A stretch of 64,000 nucleotides of DNA from Limnobacter alexandrii (GTDB lineage Bacteria > Pseudomonadota > Gammaproteobacteria > Burkholderiales > Burkholderiaceae_B): assembly GCF_005871185.1 (NCBI RefSeq), contig NZ_SWKN01000006.1, positions 1,094,451 to 1,158,450 of the forward strand. The letters are read 5' to 3'. Under the pieces are notes generated by a model. That model saw only the letters and a list, made by a program, of their open reading frames with translations, searched no databases and was not told where the DNA came from. Positions 36,446 through 45,262 of this stretch are shown piece by piece (positions within the stretch are counted from its first letter, which is position 1; every line of letters starts with the position of its first letter). The translations under genes and the position numbers were made by a program.

Positions 36446-37905
36446 GGTTGAGCTCCTTCCTGTGGGCTTGGCTCGGGAATGTTTCGGTTGTTGTACTGCC
36501 AAACGGCATGGTCAATTCGGGCTTGATACACCGCAGTGACCAAGCCCAAACGTGCGCGTGTCGCGCTTTGTTCGGCACTCAAAAATTCAACTTGCGTGGT
36601 TTCACCTGCATCGCGTTTGCGTTCATTGATTCGCAGGCTTTCTTCCGATGCAGCCTGTTGGGCCATGCGGGCCTGAATGCTGTCCAGCGACACCAGGAGG
36701 TTCTCCTTGGCTTGCAATTTGGCGAGCTGAAGTTGCCGGTTCACCTGCCGTGCGCGTGCTTCAAGTGCCTGTACCTGCGCCTGGCTGCGTGCGACTTCGC
36801 TGCTGCGAATACCGGCATCTGCCAATGTCCAGTTCAGTACAAGCGAGGCACTGGCGAAACCGGTGTTGGGACCGGTGTTGTAATCGCGGCCTTGGTAGCC
36901 GCCTTCAATGGAGTAGCCCAGTGTGGGTTTGTATGTGGCACGGCTGGCGTCCAGCTGGGCACGTTGGGCGGCCAGGCTGCGTTCAAGCCGGGTGAGGGCA
37001 GGCGCAGGTGTATTGCCTTGCGTTTTCGGCGTGAGCTCTTCCAGCAGTGTTTGAATGGCGCTGGGGTTCAGCTCCTCTTGCGGCAGTTCGACCGCACTGT
37101 CATTGGGTGCATAGCGCAGCAGGTTGAAATATTCTTTGGCCAGCAAGGCTTGTGTTTGGGCTTGCCGCAGGGCCACCTGAATTTCCAGGGTTTCAGCTTC
37201 GGCGCGTTTGGGTGCATCCAGTGTGGTTTCCCCGGCTTTGTAGAGCACTGTGTTGATGCGCTCGTTTTCTTTCAGTGTTCGCAGGCTGGCTTCAAGAATG
37301 GTGATCCGGGCCATGGCCTGCGCGTATTGCCAGTAGGCGGTGTGCAGGTCGCGAATCAACTCTTCTTTCACTTGCAACTGGGCGGCTTCTTGTGCGCCCA
37401 CAGCTTGGGTTTGCGCTTGCAGCTGCCGGTCCAGTACAGGTTCGTAGATCGGACCGCGCACAATCAGGCGGGTGTCTTGTTCGGTGGGGCGCAACAGCGG
37501 AATGGATTGGTTTTCCACTGTGGGAAAGCGTGCAGGCTGCCCCGCTGCAACCGCCTGCGCATTCAGGGTGGCGTACACCGGGTTGAGCAAATCACCTGCC
37601 GGGAAGTCGATGGTGCGCCCGCCTTCAGCCACGGTGGCCCGTGCTTGCAGCGCAAGGCTCGGGTAAAAACGCGCACGCAAATTTTCCAGTCGCTGGCGTT
37701 CGGCCTCTACTTCAAAACTGACTTGCGCCAAGGCAGGGTTGTTGGCCATGGCTTGGTTCAGGTAGTTGTCAAGCGGAGTACCGGCAAGGCCTGCTTGCTG
37801 AAATTGAGAAGCCATCAACAGCAGTGCAGCCATTAGACGCTTGTCAAATAAACCGTAAAAAAAAGCGCCCCTTCTCTGGGCGCCCGCACGATTGTTGATG
37901 ATCAT
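36442..37905 (-). CDS. TolC-family outer-membrane efflux protein
   Basis: A 487-residue outer-membrane factor with two helical-repeat halves, rich in Gln, Ala and Leu, consistent with TolC. I chose the ATG at 37905, which overlaps the tetR stop (ATGA). The stretch before MAALLLMASQFQQAGLAG is longer than a normal signal peptide, so the Met at that position is a possible alternative start. Features include LARVSF-like N-terminal helix and GAQEAAQLQVKEELIRDLHTAYWQYAQ. Confidence 0.9.
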   Translation of the reverse strand: MIINNRAGAQRRGAFFYGLFDKRLMAALLLMASQFQQAGLAGTPLDNYLNQAMANNPALAQVSFEVEAERQRLENLRARFYPSLALQARATVAEGGRTIDFPAGDLLNPVYATLNAQAVAAGQPARFPTVENQSIPLLRPTEQDTRLIVRGPIYEPVLDRQLQAQTQAVGAQEAAQLQVKEELIRDLHTAYWQYAQAMARITILEASLRTLKENERINTVLYKAGETTLDAPKRAEAETLEIQVALRQAQTQALLAKEYFNLLRYAPNDSAVELPQEELNPSAIQTLLEELTPKTQGNTPAPALTRLERSLAAQRAQLDASRATYKPTLGYSIEGGYQGRDYNTGPNTGFASASLVLNWTLADAGIRSSEVARSQAQVQALEARARQVNRQLQLAKLQAKENLLVSLDSIQARMAQQAASEESLRINERKRDAGETTQVEFLSAEQSATRARLGLVTAVYQARIDHAVWQYNNRNIPEPSPQEGAQP

Positions 37906-38567
37906 TTTTTGCCTCCGCCATTGCGGTTGATCAAGGATTGCATGACCAGTTCTACTGCCTGGTTCATGAATGATTCTTTGCTGATGCCCATGCTCGCCAT
38001 GAAGTTGGCTTTGGTTTGGGCCAGTTGAATGGTGCCATGCGTGAAGCCCCACAAGGTGATGGAAATTTGCATCAAATTGTCCAGGTCGTCCCGCAGTGTT
38101 TTGTCAGCCATGCCCCTGGCCAGTGCCAATACGGTTTGTTCATGCACTTGTTGCCCGGCCTGCACCATTTCCAGTGTGGCTGAACAGGGATCATCCATCG
38201 CGGCTTCGTGGTTAGAGGCTTCAAACCTGGACATGGCGGCGAAGTGTGTTGGGTATTCTTCGGAGAACTGCATATAGGCCTGGCCGATTGCCCGAATTTG
38301 ATCCTCGCCAGTGGCATGCTGTGTACGCGCCTGTTCAAACATTTCCCGCAGTATTCGCAAACCCCGCAAGCAAATGGCCAAATGCAAGGCCGCTTTGTCT
38401 TTGAAGTACACATACACCAGCGCGCGCGACACTCTCGCCTTGCGTGCAACCTGGTCCATGGTGGCTGCGTCAAAGCCTTTTTCAGAAAAAACAAGTTCAG
38501 CCGCATCCAGAATTTCTTCCCGGCGGCGTTCCTTTTCTTCTTCGCGACGTTCGATGACATAGTTCAT
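37902..38567 (-). CDS. TetR-family regulator of the efflux operon
   Basis: A 221-residue repressor with an N-terminal helix-turn-helix (ILDAAELVFSEKGFDAATMDQVARKARVSRALVYVYFKDKAALHLAI) and a helical ligand domain. First gene of the operon, so it is probably autoregulatory. Two matching palindromes in the upstream region are candidate operators. Confidence 0.93.
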   Translation of the reverse strand: MNYVIERREEEKERRREEILDAAELVFSEKGFDAATMDQVARKARVSRALVYVYFKDKAALHLAICLRGLRILREMFEQARTQHATGEDQIRAIGQAYMQFSEEYPTHFAAMSRFEASNHEAAMDDPCSATLEMVQAGQQVHEQTVLALARGMADKTLRDDLDNLMQISITLWGFTHGTIQLAQTKANFMASMGISKESFMNQAVELVMQSLINRNGGGKK

Positions 38568-38593
38568 GGAATGGATGTTAGTTTAGCCGTTGA

Positions 38594-38635
38594 CATTGTG
38601 TCAATGAATTTCTGTCTCCTCTCATTGAAACAATG
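38594..38635 (-). promoter_or_regulatory. Two candidate TetR operators CATTG-n3-CATTG complement
   Basis: CATTG-TGT-CAATG at 38594-38606 and CATTG-AAA-CAATG at 38623-38635 are perfect palindromes with identical half-sites, centres 29 bp apart, 27-68 bp before the tetR start and 80-125 bp before the divergent LuxR-type regulator. The first also forms TTGACA-TTG-TGTCAA (38590-38604). Confidence 0.65.
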
Positions 38636-38717
38636 ATTTGAGTCGATTTCCCGAGCTTGTTTCCCGCACAGGCCGACCGCTTCGTCAATTAAAGTTAAAT
38701 CATGGTGAATTGTTTCT

Positions 38718-39383
38718 GTGAGAAGTGCGGTGGTAAAAAAACTCGACGGCCTTGAACGGCAAGTGGTTTATGTGATTGATGATCACCCAATTGTGAGTTT
38801 CGGATTGGTTGAAATGGTGAAAGACGTGGCACCCCATGCCCGTATTCGCCAGTTTTCAACTTTGAAGGAAGCCGCTCGACACGCCGTTGAAGAGTTTCCC
38901 GCCTTGATCATCACTGATTTTCATTTGCGCGATGTTCAGGCCGAGACTTTTATTGGTTTGTTCGAAACCCTGTTTCCTGAGATTCCGGTATTGATTACTG
39001 CGAACGACGAGAAGGTGATGGGGCAACTAAAGCGCCACCAACTGGATCGATTTATTGCGTTTTCAAAGTTCACTCCCTTTGCAAAAATGATCGACCTGAT
39101 CCGGGTGGGTTTGAGCCAGGCCAACATTGAGCTGCTTCAAATACCGGTTCTTTCCAGGTCGTTGACGCACAAGCAGGTCGAGGTGCTTGAATTGATCGGT
39201 GCGGGCCACAGCAACAAGGAAATAGCCATTCTGTTGAAGATCAGTGTGGAAACTGTCAAAGGGCATGTGAAGGACATTCTCGAAAGGCTCAAAGCCAAGA
39301 ACCGGATGGAGGCTTCCATCATTTACAGACACACCCAAATTCAAAAACACAGCCTTCCAGAACCGAGCTTGCACAATAATTAG
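38718..39383 (+). CDS. LuxR-type response regulator
   Basis: A 221-residue regulator with a receiver domain (acidic pair D21/D22, phospho-acceptor D67 in IITDFHL) and a C-terminal LuxR helix-turn-helix (LTHKQVEVLELIGAGHSNKEIAILLKISVETVKGHVKDI). The start is a GTG at 38718. No kinase is adjacent, so it is an orphan here. It shares the intergenic region and the palindromes with the divergent tetR-efflux operon. Confidence 0.9.
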   Translation: MRSAVVKKLDGLERQVVYVIDDHPIVSFGLVEMVKDVAPHARIRQFSTLKEAARHAVEEFPALIITDFHLRDVQAETFIGLFETLFPEIPVLITANDEKVMGQLKRHQLDRFIAFSKFTPFAKMIDLIRVGLSQANIELLQIPVLSRSLTHKQVEVLELIGAGHSNKEIAILLKISVETVKGHVKDILERLKAKNRMEASIIYRHTQIQKHSLPEPSLHNN

Positions 39384-39559
39384 TCAGCCCATCTAATTCC
39401 TCATGTTTTGAATGGCTTGGACTACTTGTCCACATGCTATCCCCTAGGTTGTGCCCACTTTTTGGGGATATCCACAGAAATCCAGAGTGCTCAATTTCAA
39501 TCGATTCGGTAAACTGCTTACACGCAGTCCCACGTCGTCCTTACACAGGAGAAAAAGAG

Positions 39560-40909
39560 ATGAGCAGCTCGCCAGAATTAGAAGAGTTCATGAATGGACT
39601 GATTCGCAGAAATCCCGGCGAACCAGAGTTTCACCAGGCTGTGCATGAAGTTGCGCAGCACATCATTCCATTTGTCGCCAAAAATCCGAAGTACGAGGCT
39701 GCGCAAATTTTGCAGCGCCTGACCGAACCAGACCGGATTGTCAGTTTTCGCGTGTGTTGGGAAGACGACCAGGGCAATGTGCGAACTCAACGTGGCTACC
39801 GGGTTCAACACAGCAACGCGATTGGCCCTTACAAAGGTGGCATTCGGTTTCACGACAACGTGACCCAGAGCATTTTGAAGTTCCTCGCCTTTGAACAAAC
39901 TTTCAAGAACAGCCTGACCGGTTTGCCCATGGGCGGCGGTAAAGGTGGTTCAGATTTCAATCCGAAAGGCAAAAGCGATCGCGAGATCATGCGTTTCTGT
40001 CAGGCCTTCATGACTGAGCTCTCGCGTCACATTGGCCCATTCACCGATGTACCTGCCGGTGACATCGGTGTGGGTGGTCGCGAGATTTCTTACATGTTTG
40101 GCCAATACAAAAGAATTCGTAATGAATTCACCGGTGTGCTTACTGGCAAGGGCTTGGCGTTCGGGGGCAGCGAGATTCGCGTTGAGGCAACCGGTTATGG
40201 CGTGGTGTACTTCATGGAAGACATGCTTAGCCACAAGGGCCTGAAGTTTGACGGCAAGGTGTGTTCGGTCAGTGGTTCTGGCAACGTGGCGCAGTATGCA
40301 GTTGAAAAAATTCTGGCACTGGGTGGCAAGGTCATCACCATGTCCGATTCTTCCGGAACGCTTCATGACAAAGACGGGATCACGCTGGAGAAGCTGGCCC
40401 ACATCAAAGAGTTGAAAGAAGTGAAACGCGCACGCATCAGCGAGTACCTGGAAAAGTATCCAGAGGCTGAGTTTATTGCAGACAAGCGCCCCTGGCATAT
40501 TCCATGTGACCTGGCTTTTCCGTGTGCAACGCAAAATGAAATCAATGCCGAAGAAGCGGCCATGTTGGTCAAGAACGGGTGCATGGGGGTTTCTGAAGGC
40601 GCGAACATGCCCTCTGAAAAAGGCGCGATTGATGTGTTCCAGAAGGCACGTATTTTGTTTGCACCGTCCAAGGCAGCCAATGCAGGTGGCGTTGCAGTGT
40701 CTGGCCTGGAGATGACCCAAAACAGCATGCGCCTGTCTTGGTCTCGCGATGAGTTGAACCAGCGTCTGCGCACTATCATGGGCGATATTCACAAGCGCTG
40801 TGTGAAGTATGGTGCCGAAGAAGACGGCCACATCGATTACCTGAAGGGTGCCAATGTGGGCGGCTTTGTGAAGGTGGCTGACGCCATGCTGGCTTACGGT
40901 GTTATTTAA
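39560..40909 (+). CDS. gdhA: NADP-specific glutamate dehydrogenase
   Basis: Reversible amination of 2-oxoglutarate. The 449-residue hexameric-type enzyme starts at the ATG at 39560 with AGGAG upstream. It shows GLPMGGGKGGSDFNPKGKSD (catalytic Lys region), PAGDIGVGGREI, the Rossmann motif GSGNVAQYA and a C-terminal ANAGGVAVSGLEMTQNSMRL. Single-gene transcript with a strong terminator. Together with the cyanate operon it points to ammonium assimilation. Confidence 0.96.
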   Translation: MSSSPELEEFMNGLIRRNPGEPEFHQAVHEVAQHIIPFVAKNPKYEAAQILQRLTEPDRIVSFRVCWEDDQGNVRTQRGYRVQHSNAIGPYKGGIRFHDNVTQSILKFLAFEQTFKNSLTGLPMGGGKGGSDFNPKGKSDREIMRFCQAFMTELSRHIGPFTDVPAGDIGVGGREISYMFGQYKRIRNEFTGVLTGKGLAFGGSEIRVEATGYGVVYFMEDMLSHKGLKFDGKVCSVSGSGNVAQYAVEKILALGGKVITMSDSSGTLHDKDGITLEKLAHIKELKEVKRARISEYLEKYPEAEFIADKRPWHIPCDLAFPCATQNEINAEEAAMLVKNGCMGVSEGANMPSEKGAIDVFQKARILFAPSKAANAGGVAVSGLEMTQNSMRLSWSRDELNQRLRTIMGDIHKRCVKYGAEEDGHIDYLKGANVGGFVKVADAMLAYGVI

Positions 40910-40942
40910 ACGCTCAATTTAAATGCAGCGTTGTTTGAACTG

Positions 40943-40980
40943 AAAAGGGGTTGCGCAGGGTTTGGCAACCCCTTTTCTTT
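40943..40980 (+). terminator. Intrinsic terminator after gdhA
   Basis: AAAAGGGGTTGC and GCAACCCCTTTT form a perfect 12-bp stem with a 10-nt loop, followed by CTTTT. Confidence 0.9.
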
Positions 40981-41021
40981 TGGTAGCATGGCTGATCACT
41001 TTTTTGAAAGACACCCACGCC

Positions 41022-41723
41022 ATGAATGTTCTCATTGTGCATGCACACCCCGAGCCCCAATCATTTTGCACTGCGATGATGCAAGGCATGCAACGCCGTT
41101 TCGAGGCGCAAGGCCATGTCGTGACTGTGTCGGATTTGTATGCGAAGCAGTTCAACCCTGTGGCCAGTGCAGCCGATTTCCCTGAGCGCAGCAACCCGGA
41201 TTATCTGGTGTATGCGCTCGAGCAGCGGCACGCCCAGAAAAACAATGCTTTGCCTGACGACATTGCTGAAGAACTAGCCTTGCTTCAGAAGTGCGATTTA
41301 TTGATTCTTAATTTCCCCTTGTACTGGTTCTCTTTGCCCGCCATTTTGAAAGGCTGGATCGACCGGGTGTTTTTGTCGGGTGTGGTGTACGGCGGTCGAA
41401 ATTTCTACGACCGTGGGCTTATGAAAGGCAAACAGGCCTGGCTGACGTTCACACTGGGAGGGCGAGAACACATGTTTGGCGACAACGCGGTTCACGCTGA
41501 TTTGAACACCATGTTGCGCCCCGTGCTGCGTGGCAGTTTGGGCTATGCCGGCTTCGATGTGCTGGAGCCCTTTGCGGCTTATCATGTGCCTTACATTTCG
41601 CAGGAAGCCCGTGTTGAAATGCTGGACCAACTCGATACCGCAGTCGACACGCTGAATACGCGTGCGCGAATCACCTACCCAAGTCTGGACGATTTCGATC
41701 CTCAGATGAATCCATTGAAATAA
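41022..41723 (+). CDS. NAD(P)H dehydrogenase (quinone)/flavodoxin-fold oxidoreductase
   Basis: A 233-residue flavodoxin_2-family protein, starting at the ATG at 41022. FMN-binding segments are visible: VLIVHAHPEPQSFCTAM, LLILNFPLYWFSLPAILKGWIDRVF, and LTFTLGGREHMFG. It resembles NQO-type or KefF/MdaB reductases. Two hairpins follow between it and the convergent histone-like gene. Confidence 0.88.
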   Translation: MNVLIVHAHPEPQSFCTAMMQGMQRRFEAQGHVVTVSDLYAKQFNPVASAADFPERSNPDYLVYALEQRHAQKNNALPDDIAEELALLQKCDLLILNFPLYWFSLPAILKGWIDRVFLSGVVYGGRNFYDRGLMKGKQAWLTFTLGGREHMFGDNAVHADLNTMLRPVLRGSLGYAGFDVLEPFAAYHVPYISQEARVEMLDQLDTAVDTLNTRARITYPSLDDFDPQMNPLK

Positions 41724-41735
41724 GCAGGCAATAAA

Positions 41736-41765
41736 AAACCCGTGGTGCTTTCGCACGACGGGTTT
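41736..41765 (-). terminator. Bidirectional terminator, stronger on the minus strand
   Basis: AAACCCGT/ACGGGTTT enclose GGTGC/GCACG with a TTTC loop (GAAA on the minus strand). On the minus strand the stem runs into TTTTTTAT, as expected for a terminator of the histone-like gene. A second perfect 8-bp hairpin without a T-run lies at 41783-41802. Confidence 0.75.
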
Positions 41766-41836
41766 CAATGAAGTCTACAGAAGACCTTTCATACGAAAGG
41801 TCGTGTAGCGGTCTTATTGTTTTTGCTATTTCTGGA

Positions 41837-42445
41837 TTACTTCATGCCCAGTTGCTTTTTGATCTTGGCGATCACGTCAGTTTGAACTGACTTGACCATG
41901 CCCTTGACTTGTTTCTCAAGGTCCTTGATCTGCTTCTGAACATCGCTCAACAATTTCTTGCGATCAGTTGCGCTGAAAACTGATTTGGCTGCTGCGGCTT
42001 TCGCCTTGGCGGCTGGCTTTGCTTTGGCCACAGTTTTCTTGGCCCTGGCTGCGGCATTCGCTACGCTGGCAGTGGCTGCCTTTGCGCGGGATGTTGCTGG
42101 CTTCTTGGCGGCTGGTTTCGCTGCTGGTTTTTTAGCAACTGGTTTTTTAGCAACTGGTTTCTTGGCTGCTGGCTTTGCAGCTGCTGGCTTTTTCGCGGCA
42201 GCTGGTTTCGCAGCGGCGGGCTTTTTGGCAGCAGCAGGTTTAGCGGCTGGTTTCTTGGCAGCGGCTGGTTTTGCAGCAGCTGGTTTTTTCGCGGCAGCGG
42301 GTTTTGCTGCAGCTGGTTTTTTCGCTGCTGCAGGTTTTGCAGCGGCTGGTTTTTTAGCAGCGGGTTTTCTTGCTGCTGGTTTTTTTGGAGCTGGGGTTGC
42401 TTTGCTTGCCTCGGCTTCGACTGGCTTTTGATCTGTTGTAACCAT
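41837..42445 (-). CDS. AlgP-like histone H1-like protein with AAKPA repeats
   Basis: A 202-residue, very basic protein. Residues about 20-120 are a run of Lys/Ala/Pro repeats of five to eight residues (KKPAAAKPAA type), with variants KKPVA. A further Lys/Ala-rich part follows, and the C-terminal ~50 residues (SATDRKKLLSDVQKQIKDLEKQVKGM) form a predicted coiled coil. Such proteins bind DNA and resemble eukaryotic H1 tails and Pseudomonas AlgP. AAGGAAGG precedes the ATG. The repeats are prone to copy-number change. Confidence 0.88.
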   Translation of the reverse strand: MVTTDQKPVEAEASKATPAPKKPAARKPAAKKPAAAKPAAAKKPAAAKPAAAKKPAAAKPAAAKKPAAKPAAAKKPAAAKPAAAKKPAAAKPAAKKPVAKKPVAKKPAAKPAAKKPATSRAKAATASVANAAARAKKTVAKAKPAAKAKAAAAKSVFSATDRKKLLSDVQKQIKDLEKQVKGMVKSVQTDVIAKIKKQLGMK

Positions 42446-42625
42446 GTTGTGTAACCTTCCTTAAACGGTGTGGTGAGTTATGTGTACATCAAATTTTATT
42501 AACTGAAAAGCTTTTTTCATCAATACATGATCAACAACCCGTTTGTGTGTAATTTTCAATAACTTTTGTGGTTTTTTTTTCGCACCATGTGTGTGCGATT
42601 TTCAAATTTTTTTTCCCGATTTTGT

Positions 42626-42641
42626 TGGCACTGCTCTTGCT
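42626..42641 (+). promoter_or_regulatory. Sigma-54 (-24/-12) promoter
   Basis: TGGCAC-TGCTC-TTGCT matches the sigma-54 consensus TGGCAC-N5-TTGCW, with GG and GC exactly ten bases apart. It lies 35 bp upstream of the histidine-kinase GTG, implying RpoN and an enhancer-binding activator. The activator site is not identified. Confidence 0.75.
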
Positions 42642-42675
42642 AATTTGATGTTGATTCAACTTCAGGTGCACTGCT

Positions 42676-43821
42676 GTGTTCAAGCATCTTTCCAAACTTT
42701 CTCATCACGCTGCCTGGCGAAGGCAACTTGAATTGTTGCTCGACTCCACTGGCGAAGGCATCTACGGAATCGACCTGAAGGGGCGTTGCGTTTTCATCAA
42801 CAAAGCCGGTGCAGAAATGTTGGGTTATTCGGCCGATGAAGTGTTGGGAAGAAACATGCACTACCTGATGCACCACTCCTATGCCAACAACGATTTGATG
42901 CCTGTTTGCGAGTGCCATATTTTTCGAGCATTTCAGGAGAACAAAGGTTGCCGTGTCGACAACGAAGTGCTGTGGCGAAGGGATGGAACCTGCTTCCATG
43001 CCGAGTATGCTTCGTACCCAATCTTTGAAGAGCAAGCAGTGGTGGGCGCTGTGGTCACATTCAACGACATCAGCGAGCGGGTTGAAGCGCAAAACATTCG
43101 CGCTGCTGCACAGGTAGAACTGGAACGCAGAGTGGTTGAACGCACTGCACAATTGCAAAAAGCACACGACAGAATGCGCAGACTTTCTGCACACCTGACT
43201 ACAGTTCGCGAAGAGGAACGGACCCGAATTGCACGCGAGATGCATGACGACCTGGGTGCAAAGTTGACGGCATTTGACCTGGAGTTGAAAGCGCTTTCCT
43301 ATCGCTGCGCCAATGATGAAAAACTCACCCTGAGAATTGAAAGCATGTTGGATCTCGCCCAAGGGGCGATGGACAGTTTGCGCCGAATACTTTCCGACCT
43401 TCGTCCCGGTGTTCTGGATCATCTTGGGCTTTGGGCTGCGGTTGAACATTTGTTGGGTGAGTTTTCACAACGCACCAAAGTGGTGAGTTCGCTCGACCTT
43501 GAGCCTGCGCTTGAACATGTTCGTTTGAGCAAAGCCACCGAGACCGCCCTGTACCGAATTTTGCAAGAGGCCTTGAACAATGTGAGCAAGCACTCGGGCG
43601 CAAGCAAAGTGGAAGTGCGCGCACACACCGAGGGGCGGGCAGTGATATTTCAAGTCAAAGACAACGGCCGGGGCATGGCGGTACGCACTTTCAATGCAGG
43701 CTTCGGCTTGATGGGCATTGAGGAAAGGGCTTGGGACATTGGCGCGCGTTGCTCGATTGATTCCATTTTGGGGCAGGGTGTGTGCATCAAGCTGCGTTTG
43801 CCTGAGGTGCTGGCCTTATGA
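42676..43821 (+). CDS. PAS-containing histidine kinase (HisKA_3)
   Basis: A 381-residue soluble kinase starting with a GTG at 42676. A PAS domain (about 15-135, with FINKAGAEMLGYSADEVLG and VVTFNDISERVEAQ) is followed by a coiled coil and a NarX-type dimerisation domain with the phospho-His in REMHDDLGAKLTAFDLELKAL (residue about 191). The ATPase domain has NNVSKHSGASKVEV and DNGRGM. No membrane segment, so it senses a cytoplasmic signal. The response-regulator ATG overlaps its stop (ATGA). Confidence 0.93.
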   Translation: MFKHLSKLSHHAAWRRQLELLLDSTGEGIYGIDLKGRCVFINKAGAEMLGYSADEVLGRNMHYLMHHSYANNDLMPVCECHIFRAFQENKGCRVDNEVLWRRDGTCFHAEYASYPIFEEQAVVGAVVTFNDISERVEAQNIRAAAQVELERRVVERTAQLQKAHDRMRRLSAHLTTVREEERTRIAREMHDDLGAKLTAFDLELKALSYRCANDEKLTLRIESMLDLAQGAMDSLRRILSDLRPGVLDHLGLWAAVEHLLGEFSQRTKVVSSLDLEPALEHVRLSKATETALYRILQEALNNVSKHSGASKVEVRAHTEGRAVIFQVKDNGRGMAVRTFNAGFGLMGIEERAWDIGARCSIDSILGQGVCIKLRLPEVLAL

Positions 43822-44441
43822 ATATTTTGATTGTGGACGATCACATGATCATTCGCCGTGGTCTGATTCAAATTCTGGATGAGTTTGATGGCCAGTACAA
43901 CAGCGAGCAAGCAGCCGATGGCGTCGAGGCCATGCAGAAACTTCGCAAGGGAAACTTCGATGCGGTATTGCTGGACGTTGCCTTGGGTGAGCGTGACGGG
44001 TTTGATGTACTCAAGAGTGTGCGCAGTGAATTTCCGAGGCTGGGTGTGGTGATGTTGTCGGTGTACCCGGAAGCGCAGTTTGCCTTGCGTGCCATTCGCA
44101 GCGGTGCCAATGCCTACCTGAACAAAGGTTGCTCGCCAGCCGAGTTGACGCAGGCGCTTCAAATGGCTTGCATGGGGCAGGTTTACTTAACCCCGGCCAC
44201 AGCCAACTTGATGGCCAATGATTTGCGCAAACCTGCCGACAGACCACCGCACGAGAGATTGTCCAACCGTGAAATGCAGGTGCTGCGTTTGATGGCACAA
44301 GGCGAAACTGTTCAACACATTGCACAAGCACTTTGCCTGTCGGGCAACACGGTTTCAACTTACCGCGCCCGCGTGTTTGAAAAACTGGAATTGAAGAACC
44401 TGGTGGACTTGGTCAACTACACCAAGCTGCATGGGCTGTAG
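43818..44441 (+). CDS. LuxR/NarL-type response regulator
   Basis: A 207-residue regulator with receiver acids D7/D8, phospho-acceptor D53 (LLDVAL) and a NarL-type helix-turn-helix (LSNREMQVLRLMAQGETVQHIAQALCLSGNTVSTYRARV). It is the cognate partner of the preceding kinase by overlap. The cyanate operon follows 127 bp downstream on the same strand, so control of that operon is plausible but not shown. Confidence 0.93.
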   Translation: MNILIVDDHMIIRRGLIQILDEFDGQYNSEQAADGVEAMQKLRKGNFDAVLLDVALGERDGFDVLKSVRSEFPRLGVVMLSVYPEAQFALRAIRSGANAYLNKGCSPAELTQALQMACMGQVYLTPATANLMANDLRKPADRPPHERLSNREMQVLRLMAQGETVQHIAQALCLSGNTVSTYRARVFEKLELKNLVDLVNYTKLHGL

Positions 44442-44568
44442 GCACTCCGCTTGTCGTTTTCTTGTAGGGCCAGCACTACAACACAATCACAAATGGCGTG
44501 ATACCCAGCACAAAGCAGGCACGGCACACTGAATTCATATTTAACGCAGTGTTGCCGGAGAAGCGCCA

Positions 44569-45249
44569 ATGGCCAGAATGCAAGGTTTCAGACTGGGTGT
44601 GTATGTGTTCAAGGAAGCCGAGGTGGTGGATTACGCAGCCCCCTATGGTGTGTTCTCGGTGGCCAAGCGTTTTGACCCTGAGCTGGAAGTATTCCTGATT
44701 GCTGAGAGCATGCGGCCTATTCAAACACAAGCGGGTTTCACTGTGCTGCCCAACTACTCATTCGCCGACACACCGGCCATGGACGCATTCCTGATTCCCG
44801 GTGGCTTTGGTACCCGCCAGGAAATGAACAACGGGAATTTGCACCGCTACATTCGGGCACTGCCCAACACCTGCTTGCTGACCAGCGTGTGCACGGGCTC
44901 ATGGATATACGCCCGTATGGGCCTGCTGGATGGCCTGGCTGCCACCAACCGCAAAGAACCCGATCGGCTTGAAGCCTCACACCTTGGCAAAACTCCAATT
45001 GACCGCCTTGCAGAAATAGCACCTGCTTGCCAGGTAAGCAGAGCCCGTGTGGTGGATGCTGGCCGCATTGTGACTGGCGGTGGAATTGCCAGCGGCATGG
45101 AAGTGGGTTTTCACATTCTGCGCCGCGCAGGATACGACGAAGAATTTATTGCCGAGGTGGCCCGCGTGATGGAGTACAGCAAGGCCTACCAGCAATACCA
45201 ACACGACATTGATTATTTTCGCCCCGCCTTGAACCGCGCTTCAGCATAG
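44569..45249 (+). CDS. DJ-1/PfpI family protein in the cyanate operon
   Basis: A 226-residue class-I glutamine-amidotransferase-like protein. The nucleophile elbow carries C108 (LLTSVCTGSWIYARMGLLDG), with an upstream acidic residue in EVVDYAAPYGVFSV, as in isonitrile hydratase and other DJ-1-like hydrolases. Lacks the AraC helix-turn-helix of GlxA regulators. It starts 14 bp before the cyanate transporter gene's own start and leads the operon. It may act on a nitrile- or isonitrile-like compound related to cyanate; this is inferred from family and context only. Confidence 0.8.
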   Translation: MARMQGFRLGVYVFKEAEVVDYAAPYGVFSVAKRFDPELEVFLIAESMRPIQTQAGFTVLPNYSFADTPAMDAFLIPGGFGTRQEMNNGNLHRYIRALPNTCLLTSVCTGSWIYARMGLLDGLAATNRKEPDRLEASHLGKTPIDRLAEIAPACQVSRARVVDAGRIVTGGGIASGMEVGFHILRRAGYDEEFIAEVARVMEYSKAYQQYQHDIDYFRPALNRASA

Positions 45250-45262
45250 TAAGGAGTTCACC

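Noticed and set aside
41783-41802. Second hairpin near the histone-like gene as a terminator
   Set aside because: Perfect 8-bp stem but no T-run on either strand.
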